Source: Dysosmobacter sp. (GTDB lineage: Bacteria > Bacillota > Clostridia > Oscillospirales > Oscillospiraceae). From it: DNA of 64,000 bases. The notes beneath the pieces were generated by a model. The model was given only the letters and a program-made list of their open reading frames with translations. It was not told the DNA's origin and did no database searches. A program made the position numbers and the translations under genes. The number at the start of each line of letters is the position of its first letter. The first letter of the stretch is position 1. Shown here one piece after another: positions 17,080 through 25,022 of the stretch. Location: positions 1 through 64,000 of the forward strand of contig JAPFEH010000006.1 in NCBI GenBank assembly GCA_026169195.1, written 5' to 3'.

Positions 17080-17108
17080 AATATAGCACATGATTCCGGA
17101 TTTGTACA
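17080..17108 (-). promoter_or_regulatory. Putative promoter of hpf
   Basis: Minus strand TGTACA (17108-17103), 17-base spacer, TATATT (17085-17080), about 50 bases before the ATG. The same TGTACA-17 layout occurs ahead of thyA. Confidence 0.6.
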
Positions 17109-17180
17109 GATGGTATCCAGCGTTGTTTACAAAATATTCAGCACTGACCGGATCCGACGCCTTTCGAGGGCGGCGGGTGC

Positions 17181-17257
17181 TATGATAATCCCGGAAGCTT
17201 TCCAAAATCCCACCCGCTTGGGCCGCACGGCATTTGAATGCCGGGCGGCCTCTTTTT
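17181..17257 (+). ncRNA. Candidate small intergenic RNA with terminator
   Basis: On the plus strand an extended -10 (TGC-TATGAT, ending 17186) is followed by about 35 bases and a strong intrinsic terminator: GGCCGC-x-CGGCATT (17221-17234) with AATGCCG-x-GCGGCC (17237-17250), then TCTTTTT. No plus-strand gene ends here, so the terminator has no obvious client other than a short transcript of about 60-70 bases. There is no -35 match. The alternative is a relic of a lost gene. Confidence 0.4.
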
Positions 17258-17288
17258 ATGCAGGAGGCTGCGCGGCTCCGGCAGACAG

Positions 17289-17330
17289 CAAAAACACCGG
17301 AGACCCCTTCATAAAAGGAATCTCCGGTGT
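17289..17330 (-). terminator. Terminator after the S1-domain gene
   Basis: ACACCGGAGA (17294-17303) with TCTCCGGTGT (17321-17330); on the minus strand TTTTT follows. Confidence 0.8.
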
Positions 17331-17340
17331 GACAGAACCG

Positions 17341-17835
17341 TTATCTTCTTCTGCGGCCGCCTCCGCGCTTGCCATCCATGCTGCGGTTCAGATCCGCCAT
17401 TTTCCCCTCAGAAGAGGAGAGGAACTGCTTCAGCTTATCTTCAAAGGACTGATCCCCGGAAGGAGGCAGCGGCTGCTGCGGGCGGTTGAAGCTTCTGGGC
17501 TGCGGCGCGGGCCGGAAGGACTGCGGCCGTCCGGCAGGCCGGGGAGCAGGACGCTCCTGCTGCTGCGCTTTTTTGATAGAAAGATTGATCTTGCCGTTCT
17601 CTGTGGACAGCACCAGCACCTGCACGGTCTGGCCCTCCTGCAGAAAATCATGTACATCGTTGACAAAGGTATTGGCGATCTCCGAAATATGCACCAATCC
17701 GGATTTGCTGCCTTCCAGCGCAACAAAAGCGCCGAATTTGGTGATCGTCGTCACCTTTCCCTCCAAAATGCTCCCGACCTGAAGCTCCATACCCAGTTTT
17801 GTTTCTCCTTCCGTTTGTTTGGGATGACGGGCCAT
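17341..17835 (-). CDS. yabR: S1 RNA-binding domain protein (YabR-like)
   Basis: A 164-residue protein with one S1 domain (about residues 16-90: LQVGSILEGKVTTITKFGAF ... GLVHISEIA ... INLSIKKA). A low-complexity Pro/Arg/Gln tail follows and ends in GKRGGGRRRR. The last gene of the yab cluster reading leftward, 10 bases after divIC, as in Bacillus where yabR follows divIC. It probably binds ribosomes or mRNA. The start is uncertain: ATG 17835 keeps tight operon spacing, whereas homologous sequence begins at the internal ATG 17790. Confidence 0.88.
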   Translation of the reverse strand: MARHPKQTEGETKLGMELQVGSILEGKVTTITKFGAFVALEGSKSGLVHISEIANTFVNDVHDFLQEGQTVQVLVLSTENGKINLSIKKAQQQERPAPRPAGRPQSFRPAPQPRSFNRPQQPLPPSGDQSFEDKLKQFLSSSEGKMADLNRSMDGKRGGGRRRR

Positions 17836-17845
17836 CCGCCGTCCA

Positions 17846-18148
17846 TCAATTGCCCGGTTCGAAAATATATTCGCCCGGCTTTACGTAGCCAAGTTCATCA
17901 CGGGCGATCTCCTCGATCTTTTCCTCTGTGGGACCTTCGGCAATGTCAGCGGCCAGCGCGTCGTTTTTCTGCTGCTGCGCTGCCACTTCCGCGGCGAACC
18001 GCTCTTTTTCCGCCTGTACGGTTTTCAGCTGTCCCTGAAGGCTGTACAGCTGCCATCCGATGGCGCCCAGCAGAACCAGAATCACCACTTTGGTGAGGAA
18101 TCCGCTGCGGGGCCGCGGCCGTTTTTTTGCGTGCCGCTTGTCTGACAT
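17846..18148 (-). CDS. divIC: Septum formation initiator DivIC/FtsB family
   Basis: A 100-residue bitopic protein: basic cytoplasmic N-terminus (KRHAKKRPRPRSG), one transmembrane helix (VVILVLLGAIGWQLYSL), then a coiled coil and the EEIARDELGYVKPGE motif characteristic of DivIC. It acts with FtsL and DivIB in the divisome. ATG 18148 is chosen because GGAGG lies 8 bases before it. Its position between yabQ and yabR matches Bacillus gene order. Confidence 0.93.
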   Translation of the reverse strand: MSDKRHAKKRPRPRSGFLTKVVILVLLGAIGWQLYSLQGQLKTVQAEKERFAAEVAAQQQKNDALAADIAEGPTEEKIEEIARDELGYVKPGEYIFEPGN

Positions 18149-18608
18149 GCCTTTCACCTCCGCGTGATGTACGTATCCACCCAGTTTTTCTTATTGTATA
18201 ACATTTCTGCGCAAAATAAAAGAGATTTTTTCCGCGCCTGCCTGTTTTTTCACAGAAACTTTGGATCCGGCGGCAGGGAAAAGTCATCAAATGTACCAAG
18301 AAGCCCAGCGTGTCCGCCCAAAATTCCCAGATGGGCTGCAGCCATGGGGACAGCAGACAGAAAAACAGCACTGCGCCCCCTGCGGTTCCCAGTACCATAA
18401 AGCCACGAAGCTCCCCGCCGCCCCGTTCCATCAGAAAGGTGAAAGCGGCAGCCCCTGCCAGCAGGCAGTATCCCGCGTCCAGCGGTGCGGTGAGGCGGGG
18501 CAGCCGCAGCCGGAAGGGGCGCAGCAGATCGTACAGGATCCCAAGCGCCAATCCCAGCAGGATGGACTGGCCGAAGGTCAGCAGCTGCGCAGAGACTTGT
18601 ATTTCCAT
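17946..18608 (-). CDS. yabQ: Spore cortex biosynthesis protein YabQ; 3' end probably frameshifted
   Basis: The first 145 or so residues are YabQ-like: four hydrophobic helices (LLTFGQSILLGLALGILYDLL, LLAGAAAFTFLM, and two more) and KNLFYFAQKCYTIRK. YabQ is a sporulation membrane protein needed for cortex formation. As it stands the frame runs on for 200 bases inside divIC, and that tail is only divIC read out of phase. One extra A in the A5 run at 18185-18189 would give ...TIRKNWVDTYITRR and a stop at 18154-18156, inside the divIC ribosome binding site, giving a 151-residue protein. The gene abuts yabP. Confidence 0.8.
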   Translation of the reverse strand: MEIQVSAQLLTFGQSILLGLALGILYDLLRPFRLRLPRLTAPLDAGYCLLAGAAAFTFLMERGGGELRGFMVLGTAGGAVLFFCLLSPWLQPIWEFWADTLGFLVHLMTFPCRRIQSFCEKTGRRGKNLFYFAQKCYTIRKTGWIRTSRGGERHVRQAARKKTAAAPQRIPHQSGDSGSAGRHRMAAVQPSGTAENRTGGKRAVRRGSGSAAAEKRRAGR

Positions 18609-18610
18609 TT

Positions 18611-18898
18611 TCAGCCAAACAACCGGCTGAAAAAGCCCCCCCGGCTCCTGCCTTCGTCTTCATATGAAACGGAGTCAATGCGGCCGTCCACGTGAAGCTC
18701 TCCGCCGTCCAGAGACAGCTTTCCGATGTGCAGATTCTCGCCTGTAATCACCAGCGTGCCTGCTGAAGTGGACATGATGATGCCGGTTTCGTCAAAGCGG
18801 TCCACATCCTCCACGCCGGAGACGGTCAGTGTTTCCCGCCCTGCCAGCTCCAAGCGGTGCTCGGCGGCGGATATGGGTTGATGATAGTCTTTCGTCAT
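18611..18898 (-). CDS. yabP: Sporulation protein YabP
   Basis: A 95-residue YabP/YqfC-family protein. The body carries HRLELAGRETLTVSGVEDVDRFDE and ITGENLHIGKLSLDGGELHVDGRID, the repeating beta pattern typical of the family. The C-terminal SRGGFFSRLFG is the usual basic amphipathic end. It is needed for spore cortex assembly in Bacillus. It lies 2 bases ahead of yabQ and follows rqcP, so the two sporulation genes are probably co-translated. Confidence 0.92.
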   Translation of the reverse strand: MTKDYHQPISAAEHRLELAGRETLTVSGVEDVDRFDETGIIMSTSAGTLVITGENLHIGKLSLDGGELHVDGRIDSVSYEDEGRSRGGFFSRLFG

Positions 18899-18948
18899 GG
18901 TCAGCCCTCCCCCTGTCCGTATCCTATGGGGGAGGGCTGAAAAATATG

Positions 18949-19194
18949 CTACCGGCCGATCTCCCGGTACAGCGTGCAGGCGTCCGCCTGCCGGACGGTC
19001 TCCTGCACGGAAAGCACCTCCACGGTCAGGGTACGGGCGCCGAAGCGCAGCGTGATCCGGTCCCCCTCTTTCACATCGTAGGAAGCGCGGGCAACCTTGT
19101 CATTGACCAGCACCAGCCCGTTGTCACAGGCCTCGTTGGCAACGGTGCGCCGCTTGATGAGACGGGAGACCTTCAGATATTTGTCCAATCGCAT
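18949..19194 (-). CDS. rqcP: RqcP (YabO), S4-domain factor of ribosome quality control
   Basis: An 81-residue protein that is essentially one S4 RNA-binding domain: MRLDKYLKVSRLIKRRTVAN, then GLVLVNDKVARASYDVKEGD. RqcP helps RqcH add C-terminal alanine tails to nascent chains stalled on 50S subunits. The start at 19194 is set by GGAGG 8 bases upstream; the longer frame to 19215 has no such site. Gene order with yabP downstream confirms the assignment. Confidence 0.93.
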   Translation of the reverse strand: MRLDKYLKVSRLIKRRTVANEACDNGLVLVNDKVARASYDVKEGDRITLRFGARTLTVEVLSVQETVRQADACTLYREIGR

Positions 19195-19220
19195 AGCAGT
19201 TACCTCCAAAATCAAAGGCC

Positions 19221-19335
19221 CCCCGTCCTAAACGGCCGCAGGCCGTCTCCGGACGGGGGTGGGGAAGCCGGCGGGCTTCCCGATGCTTTCGCCGCGGGCG
19301 AAAGGGTCCGGTTCCCCCTGAAAAGGGGAGACCGG
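19221..19335. repeat. Four consecutive GC-rich hairpins between hup and rqcP
   Basis: Four perfect or near-perfect stems sit side by side: 19221-19228/19251-19258 with an inner 6-bp stem; 19262-19269/19274-19281; 19286-19293/19297-19304; and 19308-19317/19325-19335 with one bulge. None is followed by a strong T run, so RNA processing or stabilisation of the hup message is more likely than termination. Confidence 0.75.
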
Positions 19336-19353
19336 CGGGGACGGGCGGCGATC

Positions 19354-19629
19354 TTACTTCGCCACCGCATCCTTCAGCGCCTTGCCGGCCTTGAACACAG
19401 GCACGACGGAGGCGGGGATTTCAATGGACTCCTTGGTCTTGGGGTTGCGGCCGATCCGGGCAGCGCGCTTTTTCACCTCGAAAGAGCCGAAGCCCACCAG
19501 CTGCACCTTGTCGCCCTCGGTCAGGGCGGCAGTAATGGCGTCCAGCGTGGCGGAAATGACAGCCTCGGCGTCCTTCTTGGAAACCTCGGCGGCAGCGGCA
19601 ACAGCATTGATCAGTTCAGCTTTGTTCAT
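19354..19629 (-). CDS. hup: DNA-binding protein HU
   Basis: A 91-residue HU-family nucleoid protein. [23 protein letters not shown] forms the dimerising helices, [24 protein letters not shown] is the HU signature with the DNA-bending arm, and [19 protein letters not shown] closes the fold. It sits between mazG and rqcP, an insertion into the cluster order known from Bacillus, with 160 bases of hairpin-rich sequence downstream. GAGGATACCATCAC precedes the ATG. Confidence 0.96.
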   Translation of the reverse strand: MNKAELINAVAAAAEVSKKDAEAVISATLDAITAALTEGDKVQLVGFGSFEVKKRAARIGRNPKTKESIEIPASVVPVFKAGKALKDAVAK

Positions 19630-19690
19630 GTGATGGTATCCTCCTGTAAAGTTGTTGAAAAGGCATTTATTTCTTAACGCGGAGCGCGTG

Positions 19691-20497
19691 TTAAGACAGT
19701 TGTGCTTTGGCAGCCTGCCAGAGTGACAGCAGTTCTTCCTGCGTGTATGCATCCAGAGGCTTGTCCGCCGCTTCCTCAACAAAGCGGAAGCGGGTTTCAA
19801 ATTTATCGCAGGCGCGGTGGAGCGCGTCTTCCGGGTCCACTTGAAAGGTCTGCGCCAGCTTGGCGGCCATAAACAGGGTGTCGCCCACTTCCTCCCGGAT
19901 GCCGTGAGGCTCGTCCACAGACTTGCCGGCTTCCAGAGCCTGCCGAAGTTCCCGGACTTCCTCCTCCAGCTTCTCAAGGGCGCCTGCGGCTCCCTCCCAG
20001 TCAAAGCCCGCTTTGGCGGCCTTGCGCTGGATCTTTTCCGCCCGCCAGAGGGCGGGCAGGGTGTGGGGAACGGCTTCTATGGCGTCCGCCGTGGAGCGCT
20101 GGCCCTTTTCCTGACGCTTGAGGACTTCCCAGTTTACCAGCACCTGCCGGCTGTCCTCAGCCTGCATACTGCCGCCGAAGACATGGGGATGGCGGTAGAC
20201 CATTTTTTTGGCAATGCCGTCCACCACATCGGCAGGAGCAAAGCGGCCCTGCTCCTCCTCCATGACGGCATGAAAGACCACCTGCATCAAAACGTCGCCC
20301 AGTTCTTCACACATGGCGGCAGGATCATCCCGGTCCAGAGCATCCAGAACCTCGTAGGTCTCCTCCAGAAAATCACGCCGGATGGATTGGTGGGTCTGCT
20401 CGGCGTCCCAAGGGCATCCGCCGGGAGCGCGCAGCAGGCGGATGATCTCCAGAAAATCCTCCCAGCCGTATGTGGGCTTACATTGAAAATCTACCAT
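19691..20497 (-). CDS. mazG: Nucleoside triphosphate pyrophosphohydrolase MazG
   Basis: A 268-residue protein with two tandem MazG domains. [32 protein letters not shown] is the Mg-binding EExxE...ExxD set of the first; [16 protein letters not shown] belongs to the second. It hydrolyses (d)NTPs, including damaged nucleotides, to monophosphates. The start at 20497 follows AAAGGCGG; the in-frame start at 20527 is less well placed. It corresponds to yabN of Bacillus but lacks the methylase domain seen in some longer homologues. Confidence 0.93.
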   Translation of the reverse strand: MVDFQCKPTYGWEDFLEIIRLLRAPGGCPWDAEQTHQSIRRDFLEETYEVLDALDRDDPAAMCEELGDVLMQVVFHAVMEEEQGRFAPADVVDGIAKKMVYRHPHVFGGSMQAEDSRQVLVNWEVLKRQEKGQRSTADAIEAVPHTLPALWRAEKIQRKAAKAGFDWEGAAGALEKLEEEVRELRQALEAGKSVDEPHGIREEVGDTLFMAAKLAQTFQVDPEDALHRACDKFETRFRFVEEAADKPLDAYTQEELLSLWQAAKAQLS

Positions 20498-20556
20498 AGT
20501 TTGACCGCCTTTGCAAGAAATTTCCACATGGAATCCCTTGGAATTTCAAAGTTTTT

Positions 20557-22167
20557 TTACTTTAAGCGCAGAATCCGAACCAAAGTCTCACCGTGGGGGA
20601 TGGAGCGGACGTCCTCTGCCCGCAGGATCCGCAGGGCGATGACCAGCACGCCGTAGACCGCGACACCGGCCAGAATGGCGCAGAAGGTGGCAGCGGCATT
20701 GGCGCCATACGCGGAATGACCGGTCAGGGCGCGGGAGGCAAAGCCGTAGACCGCCCGGACGGCGCCGCCCATCAACAGCGAAGCCAGCAGCGGCTTGACG
20801 AACAATTGCAGGAACCGGGGCTTCTCCGGAGAATATTTCCACACGAAAAACAGGTTCAGCCCGCAGATGGTCAGATAGCAGCAAAGGGTGGAAATGGGAG
20901 CACCGTGAATATTGATGTCCGGATTGCCAACCAGAATGTAGTTCATGACCACCTTGACCACGCCGCCCAGAATCACGGTGAAAATGGGCAGCTGTTCCTT
21001 GCCGTAGGTCTGCAGGATCGCATTGGTCAGAATCATCAGGCAGATGAAAATCAACGCAATGCCGAGGATCCGCAGGTGGGGACCGGCTGCCAGAGCGTCC
21101 TCGGGCTGCATGGGCAGCATCAGGATCTCAATAGGCGTTGCCAGCACGCTCAGGCCGATACCCGCCGGAAGGGCCAGAATGGCGATCAGGCGAAAAGCGG
21201 AGGAGATGATGCGGTTTGCGCCGGTGTGGTCCTTCCGGGCCAGCGCTGCCGCCGCAAAGGGGATCAGGCTCATGGTGACGGGATAGACAAAGGAGGCCAC
21301 CATATTGGGCATATTCATGGCGATGCGGTACTGTCCGTTCAGCACGGCTGCCGCCGTTTCAGAAAGCCCCAGCCCGCCCTGCAGACGGCCCATGACGATC
21401 TTGGTGTCGATGATATTGATGATGCTCATGGCGGAATTGCTCAGCGTGATGGGAATTCCGATGAGCAGGATCTGCCGGATGATGTGTCCTCTGGAGGAGG
21501 GGGTATCCAGCGATTCCTTCCGGTTCCGGTGGGTCAGCAGATACCCGCACAAAAACAGCATGGACAGCGCCGTGCCTGCGGTGACGCCGACGATGGCGCC
21601 GGCAGCGCCGGTTTCCTTTGCCCTGCCGATGTGCAGGACATACCAGGCCAGCGGCAGGCCGATACCCAGCTTCAAAAGTGCCTCCAGCACCTGAGAGACG
21701 GCGGTTGGAGTCATGTTGCCCTGTCCCTGCGTATAGCCCCGCATACAGGCCAGCAGGCACACGCAGAAGACTGCCGGAGAGAGGGCGCGCACCGCCTGCG
21801 CGGCCAGAGAGTTGTTCAGGAAGCGGGCCAGCGCGTCCGCCTGCGTGAACATCAGGACCGAGCATACCAGCCCCAGCCCGAAAAACAGCCAGATGGCGGT
21901 GGAGAAGATCCGCCGCTTTTCATTTTCCAGCCCCTGCGCATGGGCCTGACTGGTCATGCGGGAAATGGCCAGCGGCAGACCTGCCGTGGAGAAGGTCAGC
22001 AGAAAATTGTAGATCTGGTAGGCGGTGTCAAAGTAAGTCTGCCCCGCACTGCCCAGAATGTTGCTCAGAGGGATCTTATAGGCCGCGCCGATGAGCTTGA
22101 CAACCACGACCGCTGCCGCCAGAATGGCGGCGCCGCCCAGAAAGGACTGTTTTTTTTGTTTCGACAT
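20557..22167 (-). CDS. MurJ/SpoVB-like lipid flippase (YabM-type)
   Basis: A 536-residue polytopic protein with about 14 hydrophobic helices. The opening AILAAAVVVVKLIGAAYKIPLSNILG is the classic start of the SpoVB/YabM branch of the MOP superfamily, followed by GLPLAISRM. These proteins flip lipid-linked cell-wall or polysaccharide precursors, often for the spore cortex. It heads the yab cluster, as yabM does in Bacillus. The upstream open frame to 22410 is discarded because GAGGTACTTC lies just ahead of the ATG at 22167. The exact substrate (lipid II or polysaccharide) is not determined by the sequence. Confidence 0.88.
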   Translation of the reverse strand: MSKQKKQSFLGGAAILAAAVVVVKLIGAAYKIPLSNILGSAGQTYFDTAYQIYNFLLTFSTAGLPLAISRMTSQAHAQGLENEKRRIFSTAIWLFFGLGLVCSVLMFTQADALARFLNNSLAAQAVRALSPAVFCVCLLACMRGYTQGQGNMTPTAVSQVLEALLKLGIGLPLAWYVLHIGRAKETGAAGAIVGVTAGTALSMLFLCGYLLTHRNRKESLDTPSSRGHIIRQILLIGIPITLSNSAMSIINIIDTKIVMGRLQGGLGLSETAAAVLNGQYRIAMNMPNMVASFVYPVTMSLIPFAAAALARKDHTGANRIISSAFRLIAILALPAGIGLSVLATPIEILMLPMQPEDALAAGPHLRILGIALIFICLMILTNAILQTYGKEQLPIFTVILGGVVKVVMNYILVGNPDINIHGAPISTLCCYLTICGLNLFFVWKYSPEKPRFLQLFVKPLLASLLMGGAVRAVYGFASRALTGHSAYGANAAATFCAILAGVAVYGVLVIALRILRAEDVRSIPHGETLVRILRLK

Positions 22168-22256
22168 GAAGTACCTCGAAGTTACAGAAAAAATATGCCG
22201 GAAAAAATACCCGGAACGGACGCTGACAACAACAGGGTATGGTCCGCGGCGGGGCT

Positions 22257-23084
22257 TTATACCTCCTTCAAGCAGGCCTTTACCAAAGCGGTGAACCGGG
22301 GCGCCGCCTGCTGACCGGCTGCAATGACCTCTTCGCCGGAGAGGGGCTGGTCCAGCACGCCGGCCGCCATGTTGGTGCACAGGGTAAAGCCCAGCACCTG
22401 CATTCCGCAATGGGCTGCCACAATGGCCTCCGGAACGGTGGACATCCCCACCGCGTCGGCGCCCAGCAGCCGTGCAGCCCGCACTTCCGCCGGAGTTTCA
22501 TATTGCGGGCCGGGGAAATACATATATACACCTTCCCGCAGGGGAATGTCAAGGGAGCGGGCGGCTTTCCGGGCCACAGTGCGCAGCGCGGGGGTATAAA
22601 CGGCACTCATATCGGGGAAACGGGGACCGAATTCCTCCACATTTCCGCCGCACAGGGGACTGACGCCGAAAAATTTCATGTGGTCGGTGATCAGCATGAT
22701 GTCACCGGCAGAAAAGGCGGTGTTCACGGCACCGGCTGCGTTGGTGACCAGCAGGGTTTCCGCCCCCAGCAGCCGCAGCACCCGGACCGGATAGCTGACG
22801 TCGGCAAAGGACCAGCCTTCATAGGTGTGGAGACGACCCTGCATCACGGCGACGTTCCGTCCCGCCAGACGGCCGAAGACGAACTGTCCCTTGTGGTCGG
22901 GGGCGGTGGAGTGCTTCATGTGCGGCACCGCGTCATAGGGAATGACAACGGGGTGCTCCACCTCGTCGCCCAGAGCGCCCAGACCGGAACCGAGGATCAG
23001 CAGGATCTCCGGACGGAACTCGCCCAGCCGGGCCTCCAGCGCATCGGCGCTTTCCCGATACTGTGCAAATGTGTAGGCTTCCAT
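22257..23084 (-). CDS. punA: Purine nucleoside phosphorylase (trimeric type)
   Basis: Splits inosine, guanosine and deoxy forms with phosphate to free base and pentose-1-phosphate. 275 residues. Visible family-2 motifs: LILGSGLGALGDEV (phosphate loop), MQGRLHTYEGW, LVTNAAGAVN, GDIMLITDH and GMSTVPEAIVA, the base-binding stretch. The ATG overlaps the stop of the upstream zinc-ribbon gene (TGATG), so translation is coupled. Confidence 0.94.
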   Translation of the reverse strand: MEAYTFAQYRESADALEARLGEFRPEILLILGSGLGALGDEVEHPVVIPYDAVPHMKHSTAPDHKGQFVFGRLAGRNVAVMQGRLHTYEGWSFADVSYPVRVLRLLGAETLLVTNAAGAVNTAFSAGDIMLITDHMKFFGVSPLCGGNVEEFGPRFPDMSAVYTPALRTVARKAARSLDIPLREGVYMYFPGPQYETPAEVRAARLLGADAVGMSTVPEAIVAAHCGMQVLGFTLCTNMAAGVLDQPLSGEEVIAAGQQAAPRFTALVKACLKEV

Positions 23085-23476
23085 CACAGCGCACCTCCGC
23101 AGGTCCCGCAGAACGCGTCACCGGTCTGTACGACTGCCCCGCAGGTGGGGCAGGTATGCGCGGCTTCTTCCTGCTGGATCTGTCCGCGCAGCTGCGCGAT
23201 CTCCGCCTTGAGACCGTCAATTTCCTGAAGCTTTTCCAAAAGCGCGTCAGATTCCGTGGGAACGCCGGTGTGGGTGGCGTAGAGCATTTCACCGATTTCG
23301 GCGAAGCAGCCTTCCACGCGGCCCTCCAGCGTGGCGATCCGGATCCGCAGCTTGGCCACAGACAGCAGCTCTCCGGCTTTTTTTCCGACACCGAAGGCCA
23401 CATCTGCGGCGACGTCTCCCGCCTGTACGGCGGTGCGCTGCACGGATTCCAGCAGCGCTGCCAGTTTTTCATTCAT
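23084..23476 (-). CDS. Zinc-ribbon protein with coiled coil, function unknown
   Basis: A 130-residue protein. The first 100 residues are helical: a stretch around KLRIRIATLEGRVEGCFAEIG and a second coil, DALLEKLQEIDGLKAEIAQLRGQI. The C-terminus has CPTCGAVVQTGDAFCGTCG, a two-CxxC zinc ribbon. Such proteins are common in Clostridia next to unrelated housekeeping genes and probably act in protein-protein or membrane contacts. The start at 23476 follows GGAGGATCTT. Overlaps punA by one base, so they are probably translated together. Confidence 0.8.
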   Translation of the reverse strand: MNEKLAALLESVQRTAVQAGDVAADVAFGVGKKAGELLSVAKLRIRIATLEGRVEGCFAEIGEMLYATHTGVPTESDALLEKLQEIDGLKAEIAQLRGQIQQEEAAHTCPTCGAVVQTGDAFCGTCGGAL

Positions 23477-23536
23477 AAGATCCTCCAATCTCCCGGCGAT
23501 CCGCGGGAGGAAACAGTCTGACCCGAAGCGCCGGCG

Positions 23537-25012
23537 TTACAGTCCCAGCGCTTCATAAAAGCGGGCAAAGGCGGCCTGATTGGCGAGATATTTTTCGGGC
23601 CGTTCCGTGTATTCCTTGGGATATTTCAAATTGAAGACCCGCTCAATATGGTTGGTGCCCGGCTCCACCATTTTGGTGGAACCGCCGGCGCCGAAGGAGA
23701 GAATCGAGCAAAGCTCTGACATGATCTGCACATTGTACCAGCATTCTGCTCCGGGCTTGCTCCAGCCTACATTTTCATAGCTGCCGGACATATATTTCTG
23801 CCGGTAGAGATAGTAGGGGGCGTAGCCCGCCTGCCGCAGCACAGGGGCGGCGTAATCCAGCATCTCGCTGACGGCCTCCGGACCGGGGACCCGCAGCCCT
23901 TCCAGCAGAATGCGGCTGCCCTTTTTCAAAGCCAGCGTATGGACGGTGATGTTGTCCGTGCCGAAGGTCAGGCAGCGGTCCAGAGAGCGGCGGAAGCCCT
24001 CCGGAGTATCCTCCGGAAGACCTGCGATCAGATCCATGTTCACGTGCGGGAATCCGTAGGATTCCACCAGACGGCAGGCGTGCTCAATATCACCGGCGCT
24101 GTGGCGGCGTCCGATGGCGCGCAGCACATGGTCCTCCATGGTCTGCGGATTCACGGAGACCCGGGTGACGCCGTGGGATTTCATCACTGCCAGCTTTTCT
24201 GCCGTGATGGTGTCAGGCCTTCCGGCTTCCACCGTGATCTCCTGACAGGAAAGCAGGTCAAAGGATTCTTCAAAGGCGGTCAGCACCCTGTCCAGCTGCT
24301 GTGCCGTCAGCGTGGTGGGGGTGCCGCCCCCCATGTAGAATGACCGGCACCGCAGACCCTGCTGCCGCACCATCTCTCCGCCGGCACGAATCTCCTCCAC
24401 CAGCGCGTCCACATAGGGCGGCACCAGAGAAAAGCTCCGCTCCACGGACTGGCTCACAAAGGAACAGTAAACGCAGCGGGTGGGGCAGAAGGGAATGCCC
24501 ACATAGACGGCAATGTCCCGCGGCTCCAGCGCCCGGGACGCGGTCAGTGCGGCCTGTGCGGTCTCCACCGCCAGCGCGGCCCGATCCGGCGTGACGAAAT
24601 AGTCCTCTTCCAGCAGGATCCGGGCCTGTTCCGGCGTTTTTCCCTGCGCCAGTGCCCAAGTGGCGGGCTTGTCCGGTCGGACGCCGGTCAGCATCCCCCA
24701 TGGGGGCGTGCTTCCGGTGACGGCGCGCGCTGCCAGAAAAAAGCAGGCGCCCACAGCGTAGCGCCGCTGTCCTTCCCGCTCAAAGTCCGTGCCGGACAGG
24801 ACGCGTTCATAGGGACAGGAGGCGGTTCTGCCCTGCCAGCGCAGTTCGGTGACAACGCGGCAGAGGTCCCCCTGCTCCTCCAGAGATAGAATGGCGCAGG
24901 AATCATCTCCGGGTAAAATCGGCTCATAGACCGGCAGTTCGCCGGGAAAGAGGTTCATCAGGCTCTGTTCCACCACATACCGCTCATCATGGCCTCGAAA
25001 TTCCAGCTTCAT
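23537..25012 (-). CDS. hemZ: Coproporphyrinogen dehydrogenase-like radical SAM protein HemZ
   Basis: A 491-residue radical SAM enzyme. The N-terminal 165 residues are the HemZ-specific domain (PPWGMLTGVRPDKPATWAL). CxxxCxxC is PFCPTRCVYCSF with the additional Cys position typical of HemN/HemZ, followed by FYMGGGTPTTL and TVEAGRPDTIT. HemZ is proposed to work in anaerobic porphyrin synthesis, but many anaerobes carry it without a haem pathway, so the reaction here is uncertain. It lies 11 bases downstream of an MBL hydrolase. Confidence 0.9.
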   Translation of the reverse strand: MKLEFRGHDERYVVEQSLMNLFPGELPVYEPILPGDDSCAILSLEEQGDLCRVVTELRWQGRTASCPYERVLSGTDFEREGQRRYAVGACFFLAARAVTGSTPPWGMLTGVRPDKPATWALAQGKTPEQARILLEEDYFVTPDRAALAVETAQAALTASRALEPRDIAVYVGIPFCPTRCVYCSFVSQSVERSFSLVPPYVDALVEEIRAGGEMVRQQGLRCRSFYMGGGTPTTLTAQQLDRVLTAFEESFDLLSCQEITVEAGRPDTITAEKLAVMKSHGVTRVSVNPQTMEDHVLRAIGRRHSAGDIEHACRLVESYGFPHVNMDLIAGLPEDTPEGFRRSLDRCLTFGTDNITVHTLALKKGSRILLEGLRVPGPEAVSEMLDYAAPVLRQAGYAPYYLYRQKYMSGSYENVGWSKPGAECWYNVQIMSELCSILSFGAGGSTKMVEPGTNHIERVFNLKYPKEYTERPEKYLANQAAFARFYEALGL

Positions 25013-25022
25013 AGGCGGCTCC

